In this document: piece after piece, positions 14,281 to 20,254 of the stretch | How positions within the stretch are numbered: the first letter of the stretch is position 1 | Layout: every line of letters begins with the position of its first letter | DNA from: JAICKN01 sp036491415 | GTDB lineage: Bacteria > Acidobacteriota > Terriglobia > Terriglobales > Acidobacteriaceae | Direction: 5' to 3' | DNA length: 22,109 bases | Assembly (NCBI GenBank): GCA_036491415.1 | Contig: DASXCC010000213.1 | Span: 1 to 22,109 of the forward strand | Made by a program: the position numbers and the translations under genes | Notes under the pieces: model-generated | Seen by the model: the letters and a program-made list of their open reading frames with translations, nothing else | What the model was told of the DNA's origin: nothing | Databases searched by the model: none

Positions 14281-15815
14281 ACCAGACAACCACTCTCATG
14301 CAGAATATTCCGCACTACGCCGATTACATCCGTATTCTTCCCGAGATCGTGCTGTCTATCTTCGGCATGGTGATCATGTTCATTGATCCCCTGATGGACG
14401 AACGTACCAGCCAGAAAACGTTGGGCGGAATTTCTCTGGCAGGCGCGTTCGCTGCAATCGGAGCCACCTGGCTTCAGGCGCAGCCGCAGTATGCTGGCCT
14501 CGGTTTCTGGAACATGGTTCGCGTGGATAATTTCAGCGTCTTCTTTCACTTCCTGGTCGCTGCCATTACGGTCATTGTGATTCTTACGTCCTACGAATAC
14601 ATGGAAGTGCAACAGATCCGCGCGGGTGAATATTACGGACTGATTTTGTTTGGAGCGGTGGGCATGAGCCTGATGTCGTCCGCCGTGGAACTGGTGCTGA
14701 TCTTCATCGCGCTGGAAATTTCTTCGATCTCTACTTATATTCTTGCGGGCTTCCGTCGCCGTGCCGCGATCAGCAGTGAATCATCGGTAAAGTATTTCTT
14801 GCTTGGCTCATTCGCGACAGCATTCTTCCTCTATGGCGTGGCGTTAATGTTCGGCGCAACCGGGTCCACCAGCATTGCGGTGATCGGCGAAAAGCTGATG
14901 GCTGGAAATTCGTCACTGTTGGTTTATGCCGGAGTCGCGCTAATGTTTGTCGGCCTTGGATTCAAGGTCGCGGCTGCTCCCTTCCACGTTTGGACGCCCG
15001 ATGTTTACGAAGGCGCTCCGTCGCCCGTAGTGGGATATATGTCCACGGCCCCCAAGGCTGCGGTCTTTGCCGTATTGCTGCGCATCGTTTTTGAAGCGCA
15101 CGTGCCGGGAACACTTTGGTTGATCTGGGTGCTCGCAGCGCTCTCCATGACGATTGGAAATATCGCTGCGCTGGTGCAGACGAACGTGAAGCGCCTGCTG
15201 GCTTATTCTTCGATTGCTCATGCCGGATATCTGCTGGTGGCTTTTGCCGCGCTTCCTACGGACGGAATCCCTGCAGTCATGTTCTACACGGCTTCGTACG
15301 CGGCCATGAATGTGGGCGCATTCGCCGTCATCAGCCACTTCGCGAATGCCGGTGAGAAATATGTGACGTTGGATGATTACGCAGGCTTGGCGCGCCGTTC
15401 TCCAATCCTTGCCGCTACGCTTACTGTCTTCCTACTATCGTTAATCGGTATTCCCATGACGGGCGGATTCTTCGCCAAGTTTTATGTCTTCAGCGCGGCG
15501 ATCCAAGCGAAGCTGATCGGCTTGGTGATCGTTGGTGTCCTGAATAGCGCGGTAGGCGCGTACTATTACCTGCGCGTGATCGTGGTCATGTACATGAAGG
15601 AAGGCCGAGAAGATGTTTCCGTATCGCCGATTCCGATTGGGTTGGGACTCGCCTTGGCATTGAGCATGATTGCGACTATTTACCTGGGTATCGCTCCCAA
15701 CAGAGTGCTTAAGTATGCACAATCGTCGGTGGGCGAACTTACACAGCCCGCATCTATGAGTGCTTCCACTCCGTTGCTTCAGAAGAATTCCGCGCCGGCC
15801 TTGAACGGTCAATAA
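14277..15815 (+). CDS. nuoN: NADH-quinone oxidoreductase subunit N (ND2-like antiporter subunit)
   Basis: 512 residues from the ATG at 14277, chosen for its ATGA overlap with nuoM and the AAGGTGG upstream. The antiporter-family segments are FIALEISSISTYILAGFRR with Glu147, AAAPFHVWTPDVYEGAPSPVVGYMSTAPKAAVF, and VKRLLAYSSIAHAGYLLVAFAA. NuoN is the proton pump next to NuoK. The last 35 residues are hydrophilic and low-complexity (Ser/Ala/Gln). This is the last nuo gene; a weak hairpin with a T-run lies 60 bases downstream. Confidence 0.95.
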   Translation: MNQTTTLMQNIPHYADYIRILPEIVLSIFGMVIMFIDPLMDERTSQKTLGGISLAGAFAAIGATWLQAQPQYAGLGFWNMVRVDNFSVFFHFLVAAITVIVILTSYEYMEVQQIRAGEYYGLILFGAVGMSLMSSAVELVLIFIALEISSISTYILAGFRRRAAISSESSVKYFLLGSFATAFFLYGVALMFGATGSTSIAVIGEKLMAGNSSLLVYAGVALMFVGLGFKVAAAPFHVWTPDVYEGAPSPVVGYMSTAPKAAVFAVLLRIVFEAHVPGTLWLIWVLAALSMTIGNIAALVQTNVKRLLAYSSIAHAGYLLVAFAALPTDGIPAVMFYTASYAAMNVGAFAVISHFANAGEKYVTLDDYAGLARRSPILAATLTVFLLSLIGIPMTGGFFAKFYVFSAAIQAKLIGLVIVGVLNSAVGAYYYLRVIVVMYMKEGREDVSVSPIPIGLGLALALSMIATIYLGIAPNRVLKYAQSSVGELTQPASMSASTPLLQKNSAPALNGQ

Positions 15816-15875
15816 CTTCGCTGCGCAAATTTTTGCTAGCAAGGTAAAACCCTTAGTCATAAACAATTACATCAG

Positions 15876-15893
15876 TCTGAGATTCAGATTTTT
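15876..15893 (+). terminator. Weak candidate terminator of the nuo operon
   Basis: TCTGA-GAT-TCAGA (15876-15888) forms a five-pair stem followed by TTTTT (15889-15893). The stem is short and AT-rich, so efficiency would be low, but it is the only hairpin plus T-run between nuoN and the next gene. Confidence 0.3.
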
Positions 15894-15907
15894 CATATCA
15901 CTCGCCA

Positions 15908-15936
15908 TTGACAATAGTCTGACATACAGTCATGAT
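15908..15936 (+). promoter_or_regulatory. Promoter of the Flp-type pilin gene
   Basis: TTGACA (15908-15913), a 17-base spacer and CATGAT (15931-15936; four of six). A leader of about 35 bases reaches the start codon, with GGAGG (15968-15972) six bases before it. The pilin can thus be transcribed separately from nuo. Confidence 0.52.
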
Positions 15937-15978
15937 GGCTTTGACTTGCCCAACAATCTTCTCCCCCGGAGGATGGAT

Positions 15979-16143
15979 ATGGTGCAATACCTTTGTAAGC
16001 TTTGGTCGGATGATCAAGGCCAAGACATTGCAGAATATGCAGTGATGCTCGCTGTGATTCTCGTATTGGTGGTGGGAACGATCCGCCTGATCGGATCGAA
16101 CGCAAACAATGCGTTCTCTTCCGTCGCCAGCTCAATTCCGTAG
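15979..16143 (+). CDS. Flp/Fap-type (type IVb) pilin
   Basis: 54 residues from the ATG at 15979, picked because GGAGG (15968-15972) is six bases upstream; the in-frame ATG at 15973 is only one base from it and the one at 15946 has none. After a short charged leader comes the prepilin site G-QDIAEYAVML, with Glu at +5 and Tyr at +6 after the cleavage glycine, then a hydrophobic helix (VMLAVILVLVVGTIRLIG) and a short Ser/Ala/Asn tail. This is the Flp pattern: a TadV-type peptidase would cut after Gly and the product would be assembled by a Tad system. No tad, rcp or peptidase gene lies in the window, so this is an orphan pilin locus. Function in adhesion or surface attachment is inferred from the family. 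Confidence 0.85.
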   Translation: MVQYLCKLWSDDQGQDIAEYAVMLAVILVLVVGTIRLIGSNANNAFSSVASSIP

Positions 16144-16166
16144 ACACAGGCGCGCGTCGTTGTATG

Positions 16167-16201
16167 TCTTCGTTTTTCTTTTCTTGATCTTCGTTTTTCT
16201 T
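16167..16201 (+). repeat. Short direct repeat downstream of the pilin gene
   Basis: TCTTCGTTTTTCTT occurs at 16167-16180 and 16188-16201, 21 bases apart, in a pyrimidine-rich tract. Read on the minus strand the tract is A/G-rich, so it is not itself a U-run for either neighbour. Confidence 0.6.
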
Positions 16202-16202
16202 C

Positions 16203-16232
16203 TAGATAAAGAAAGGGGACATTTCTGTCCCC
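16203..16232 (-). terminator. Intrinsic terminator of the DUF481-type gene
   Basis: GGGGAC (16215-16220) and GTCCCC (16227-16232) form a perfect six-pair GC-rich stem with a six-base loop. Read on the minus strand it starts seven bases after the stop codon and is followed by TTTCTTTATCT. On the plus strand no U-run follows, so it serves mainly the minus-strand genes. Confidence 0.62.
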
Positions 16233-16238
16233 CAATCT

Positions 16239-17291
16239 CTAGTGAGTAAATGAGAAGTTCAATCCTGTGCTGAAGAGCACATCGTTCTTCTTTGCGCCGA
16301 GCGGCGGATTCGTCACGTAGATATCGGAAAACGTATTCTGCCAGCCAAACCACTTATTGATTTTGGTGGTGGTGCCGAAATTCGCCGTCACCCGATACTC
16401 TCCTGTGTCGGATAGATCAGGGAAGAACGTCAGGTCTTCATTGATGACGGTGGAGTGTTTCATTTTGTGCATGAAATCTTCGCCGAGGGTCAACCCGACC
16501 GTATTGCGGCTGAACGGAACATAGCTTTCATGTGTGTAGTTCACGCCGGTGATAAAGTCGAGCGTGGTTGAGTCCCGTTTAATGATGTGATAGCCAAGAC
16601 CGCCGCTAAATACAGAGCGCAGATTTAACTTCTGCAGCGCATCGCTCATGAAGTCCGCCCCGCCGAAGACGAACAGATAACCGTCAAAATCGTGGTCGTA
16701 ACGGGTGCCTCCGGTAACCAGATTGGCGGTCGTGTTGGGCGTGGAAAGTCCGTTCGTCGAATACAAGGAGCTCTCGTAAAGTCCCAGCTTGTCGCGCAAT
16801 CCAGTGCGTGTAGCGTTGAAGGCCAGGGCCAGACTGCGAGTTTCGCTATTGCCCGAAGCCAAAGCAAAGCCAACATTCGCGCCGCCATTCCATCCTTGCA
16901 GTAATCCAGGATGCTGCAGTTTCTCAAACGCGGTCTCTTCGTCCTGCGAGCGCAGCGTAGCCACATCGGTTTTCGCCACCGTTTCTGATGAACCGGATTC
17001 AGGTTTTACAATCACGTTGTCGCCTTCGACGGCCACGGTCCCCGAATACGTCTTCTTGGTGGAGCTGCTCTGCACATAAACTTTTTTATCCGAATGAAAA
17101 TCCTGCACGGCAGACCATTCAATATCTACAGTCCCGGCAAATTGTGTTTTCACGGTTAGAGTTTTTCCGTCGGACTTCACAATCTCGCCGGTGAGGCGAT
17201 CGCCATTGGTCAGCGTAACTTGATCTGCGAAAAGCGTTAGAGAAGATAAAAGCAGGGATAAAAGGCAGAGATAACGTGCGAGTCGTTCCAT
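16239..17291 (-). CDS. DUF481-type outer-membrane beta-barrel protein
   Basis: 350 residues from the ATG at 17291, preferred over the GTG at 17303 because GAGG lies six bases upstream of it. A signal peptide (MERLARYLCLLSLLLSSLTLFA) is followed by a small beta domain (about 22-70: VTLTNGDRLTGEIVKSDGK), then a linker, then from about residue 130 alternating beta strands beginning with GWNGGANVGFALASGNSETRSLALAF. This matches the DUF481/YdiY family of predicted outer-membrane proteins; substrate unknown. The N-terminal domain resembles the SH3/Sm-like module often seen with this family. It follows the TonB-domain gene after 38 bases on the same strand and is closed by a GC-rich terminator. Confidence 0.83.
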   Translation of the reverse strand: MERLARYLCLLSLLLSSLTLFADQVTLTNGDRLTGEIVKSDGKTLTVKTQFAGTVDIEWSAVQDFHSDKKVYVQSSSTKKTYSGTVAVEGDNVIVKPESGSSETVAKTDVATLRSQDEETAFEKLQHPGLLQGWNGGANVGFALASGNSETRSLALAFNATRTGLRDKLGLYESSLYSTNGLSTPNTTANLVTGGTRYDHDFDGYLFVFGGADFMSDALQKLNLRSVFSGGLGYHIIKRDSTTLDFITGVNYTHESYVPFSRNTVGLTLGEDFMHKMKHSTVINEDLTFFPDLSDTGEYRVTANFGTTTKINKWFGWQNTFSDIYVTNPPLGAKKNDVLFSTGLNFSFTH

Positions 17292-17329
17292 AATCAGCCT
17301 CACAACTTTTTAGGATTAGTTGTTACAGG

Positions 17330-17704
17330 TTATTGCTGATCGGGAACAAAGGCAAACTGGACTTCCATTTTTGTGGGGCCGTCCGCGGGCGCATACTTCC
17401 ATTGCTTAATAGCTGAAATCGCAGCATCCACGAGTGCGGCATTTCCGCCAACAGGTGTAACTTTCTGGACGACACCGTGAGCGTCAATCACTAAAGCTAA
17501 GCGCACGTTGCCACCGATTCCGTTTTTACGAAGGTCGGGTGGATACTTCGCTCCCACCTTGTAAAGAACCGAGCGTTCCGGGACCGCTTTCTGTGCCTGC
17601 GAGAAAGAACTCGCACCGCACACAAAGACAAGCACAAGAATGAACAGTCCGGCATTTGAGCGATGCCTGCGATCCGCCATTAAGCTTGTGAATTTCTCGA
17701 ACAC
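17330..17704 (-). CDS. TonB C-terminal-domain protein with signal peptide
   Basis: 124 residues from the GTG at 17704, chosen because GGAGGG sits five bases upstream; an ATG eight codons later (MADRRHR) is the alternative. After an N-terminal basic segment and hydrophobic helix (AGLFILVLVFVCGASSFSQA) comes a single TonB C-terminal domain: VGAKYPPDLRKNGIGGNVRLALVI, then GVVQKVTPVGGNAALVDAAISAIKQWKYAP. The proline-rich periplasm-spanning linker of true TonB is missing, and the helix could be a cleaved signal, so this is probably a periplasmic partner protein rather than an energy transducer. No lipobox is seen. It is likely co-transcribed with the DUF481-type gene and divergent from the ABC exporter. 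Such TonB-domain proteins are common in acidobacteria, usually without known function. Confidence 0.8.
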   Translation of the reverse strand: MFEKFTSLMADRRHRSNAGLFILVLVFVCGASSFSQAQKAVPERSVLYKVGAKYPPDLRKNGIGGNVRLALVIDAHGVVQKVTPVGGNAALVDAAISAIKQWKYAPADGPTKMEVQFAFVPDQQ

Positions 17705-17859
17705 ACAGCCCTCCGTGTCTCGAGTATTCTCTATACAATCCAGGAACAAGACAAATTACCGATGTAACTGTCTCGGAAGTCAGTTAGTGCTTAAGAATGA
17801 ATATTTTCCATCGTTTGCCCAGGCAATTTGATCTATTAGAAATAGTCCCTTAGTTACTC

Positions 17860-19854
17860 ATGGCTCAAGAAGAAGAAATAGCAGGGAAAGCTTATGACAG
17901 CCGGCTGATGAAGCGGCTGCTCGTGTATTTAAAGCCGTACCGGTGGCAAGTGGCGATTGCGCTGGTTTCCATTGTTCTAAAAGCGTGTGCCGATGTTCTC
18001 GGGCCCTACCTGATTAAGATCGTAATTGACCGCTATCTGGCTCCTGCCAAAGGCAGCCATTCATTCCTGGGTGATCACCTAAGCCCGAATGCACTCGTCG
18101 GCATCGCGCAAATCGGCGCGCTTTATGTTGGGCTTTTGTTCTTTGCGTTCGGGCTGGAATATCTCCAGATCTACTTCATGCAATGGACTGGCCAGTTGGT
18201 GATGTTTGACTTGCGCAGCGAAATCTTCCGGCACCTGCAACGCATTCACGTGGGCTTTTATGACAAGAATCCTGTAGGCCGCCTGGTGACGCGCGTCACA
18301 ACTGACGTGGACGCATTGAATGAAATGTTCACCTCAGGCGTAGTCGCGATCTTTGAAGATGTCTTCGTCCTCGTCGGCATTATCGCCATCATGCTTTCTA
18401 TGAATTGGAAGCTGGCGTTGATTACATTCGCGGTGCTGCCTCTGATCGGATATGCAACCAAACGTTTCCGCAACAGCGTGCGCGATTCTTATCGTCGCAT
18501 TCGCGTGGCCATTGCGCGCATCAATTCATATTTGCAGGAACATGTCAGTGGCATGATGGTGTTGCAACTTTTCAATCGCGAGGATCGCGCATTCGGCAAG
18601 TTCTCTGAAGTGAATGAAAGCCACATGGAAGCGTACAAAGACGCGATCTTTGCTTACGCGCTCTACTATCCCGTGGTTGAGTTGCTCTCTTCGACTGCGA
18701 TTGCCAGCGTGATTTGGTTTGGCGGCAGCGATGTGGTCCGCAAGGTGGAAACGCTCACATTGACGTTGGGATTTGTGCATCACCTGCCGGTCTGGCACAC
18801 CGCAGAAACCTTGACGACGTTGGGAATTCTTGTCGCATTCATGCAATATGCCCAACGGTTCTTCCGACCTATCCAGGACTTGAGCGAAAAATACAATATT
18901 TTGCAGGGGGCTATGGCTGCCGCCGAGCGTATCTTCAAGCTGCTGGATACGCCGATTGAGGTCACATCGAAAGCCGTCAACCAAAAACCCGAAGGCCCGG
19001 GACGCATAGAGTTCGACCATGTCTGGTTTGCTTACCGAACGGTCCCTCCGCCGGAGAACAGCAAAGGTATCCAGGTTGAGGCCCGTGCCGACAGTAAGGT
19101 TGTTGGAGAACCGGATTGGGTTTTGCGCGACGTCAGCTTCACAATCGAACCTGGAGAGACGGTGGCTTTTGTTGGACACACCGGCGCAGGCAAGACGACC
19201 ATTATTTCCCTGCTCACGCGCTTGTATGACGTACAGAAGGGCGCCATCAAAATTGACGGAGTTGACATTAAAGAAATGGACTTGATGGAGCTTCGGCGGC
19301 GTTACGGAGTCGTCCTGCAAGATCCTTTCCTGTTCACCGGCACGATCGAGGGGAATATTCGCCTCGGCACGGAATGGATCACAAACGCGCAGATCGCCAA
19401 AGCCGCGGAGGATGTAAACCTTGGCGATTTTATCCGGGGGTTGCCGAAAGGTTTCAAAGAAGAAGTAAACGAGCGGGGCACGACGCTTTCGACGGGGCAG
19501 AAGCAATTAATTTCATTCGCACGCGCTCTGGCGCATGATCCGAAAATTCTGATCCTGGATGAAGCGACTTCCAGCGTGGATACGGAAACCGAATTTCGCG
19601 TGCGCGATGCGCTCAGCCGGATGGTACGCGGGCGGACGTCAGTAATTATTGCTCACAGGCTTTCGACGATCCAGCAGGCCGACAAAATCATCGTGATGCA
19701 CAAGGGGCATGTGCGTGAGATGGGAACCCACCAGGAACTGCTGGCGCAGCGCGGGATTTACTACAAGTTGTATCAGCTGCAATATAAAGACCAGGAAATT
19801 CCTGCGCCCTCTTCGTCGAGCATTCCGGAAGTTGCCGCGCGCGGCGATGACTAG
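17860..19854 (+). CDS. ABC exporter half-transporter (permease fused to ATPase)
   Basis: 664 residues. The transmembrane domain (about 18-340) has six helices, with FDLRSEIFRHLQRIHVGFYDKNPVGRLVTRVTTDVDALNEMF as the typical exporter coupling region. The ATPase domain follows: A-loop Tyr392, Walker A GHTGAGKTT (439-447), signature LSTGQ (543-547), Walker B ILILDEATSSVD with Asp567 and catalytic Glu568, H-loop His599. All catalytic residues are intact, so it could act as a homodimer, although LSTGQ departs from LSGGQ. Two insertions stand out: about 25 residues between helices 5 and 6 (about 294-318) and about 22 residues between the A-loop and the next strand (about 395-418). Substrate unknown; lipid, drug or peptide export are all possible. 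It ends directly against the convergent cupin gene. Confidence 0.92.
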   Translation: MAQEEEIAGKAYDSRLMKRLLVYLKPYRWQVAIALVSIVLKACADVLGPYLIKIVIDRYLAPAKGSHSFLGDHLSPNALVGIAQIGALYVGLLFFAFGLEYLQIYFMQWTGQLVMFDLRSEIFRHLQRIHVGFYDKNPVGRLVTRVTTDVDALNEMFTSGVVAIFEDVFVLVGIIAIMLSMNWKLALITFAVLPLIGYATKRFRNSVRDSYRRIRVAIARINSYLQEHVSGMMVLQLFNREDRAFGKFSEVNESHMEAYKDAIFAYALYYPVVELLSSTAIASVIWFGGSDVVRKVETLTLTLGFVHHLPVWHTAETLTTLGILVAFMQYAQRFFRPIQDLSEKYNILQGAMAAAERIFKLLDTPIEVTSKAVNQKPEGPGRIEFDHVWFAYRTVPPPENSKGIQVEARADSKVVGEPDWVLRDVSFTIEPGETVAFVGHTGAGKTTIISLLTRLYDVQKGAIKIDGVDIKEMDLMELRRRYGVVLQDPFLFTGTIEGNIRLGTEWITNAQIAKAAEDVNLGDFIRGLPKGFKEEVNERGTTLSTGQKQLISFARALAHDPKILILDEATSSVDTETEFRVRDALSRMVRGRTSVIIAHRLSTIQQADKIIVMHKGHVREMGTHQELLAQRGIYYKLYQLQYKDQEIPAPSSSSIPEVAARGDD

Positions 19855-20163
19855 CTAGCGCTTGATTGCGTCCACGCTGACGACCTCTTCGTTCCCAATC
19901 ACTTCAGCGCTGTGTTCTGCGCCGCAGGGTACAACCACGGCATCTCCCGGACCAAGAATGACCGATCCCTCGTGCGTAATAATGCGGAATTGTCCGGAGA
20001 GCACCGCGTCCATCTTCTCGACGCTGTGCGTATGCATGGCAAAAAATGTTCCTGGCGGGTAGACATAGCAATTTGTCCTGTAACCCACGGATTCCAGCTT
20101 ACGCCGCAGCGTAGCTTCGTTCAGCACACCGTCTTTTTCTGGGTTCCAGCGTTCGACTTTCAT
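19855..20163 (-). CDS. Small single-domain cupin
   Basis: 102 residues forming one cupin barrel. Motif 1 is PPGTFFAMHTHSVEKMDAVLSG, with metal-type ligands His44 and His46 and an acidic residue at 49 or 52. Motif 2 is GPGDAVVVPCGAEHSAEV, with His84. The intact His set suggests a bound metal ion, but small cupins of this kind range from isomerases and dioxygenases to sensor domains, so no reaction is assigned. Its stop codon abuts the stop of the convergent ABC exporter with no gap and no terminator between them. It is divergent from the GH3 gene across a 91-base intergenic region. Confidence 0.82.
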   Translation of the reverse strand: MKVERWNPEKDGVLNEATLRRKLESVGYRTNCYVYPPGTFFAMHTHSVEKMDAVLSGQFRIITHEGSVILGPGDAVVVPCGAEHSAEVIGNEEVVSVDAIKR

Positions 20164-20180
20164 AATCTTGGAACTAAAAC

Positions 20181-20208
20181 ATTATTCTCAACGTAATTTT
20201 AATAGCAA
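20181..20208 (-). promoter_or_regulatory. Candidate promoter of the cupin gene
   Basis: On the minus strand: TTGCTA (20208-20203), a 16-base spacer, then AATAAT (20186-20181). The -10 matches five of six and the -35 four of six. This leaves a leader of about ten bases to the ATG at 20163, in line with the lack of a visible Shine-Dalgarno. Confidence 0.4.
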
Positions 20209-20254
20209 CGGCTGCAACATTTCCCGAAAGAGACTACAATTTTCCGCGACCAAC

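Noticed and set aside
15816..15870. TTGCTAGCAA palindrome after nuoN as a terminator
   Set aside because: The stem is self-complementary with no loop and no T-run follows; the hairpin at 15876 is the better though still weak candidate.
17705..17859. Promoters in the divergent gap between the TonB-domain and ABC exporter genes
   Set aside because: Several partial -35 and -10 matches exist on both strands, but none has acceptable spacing together with adequate matches, so none is called.
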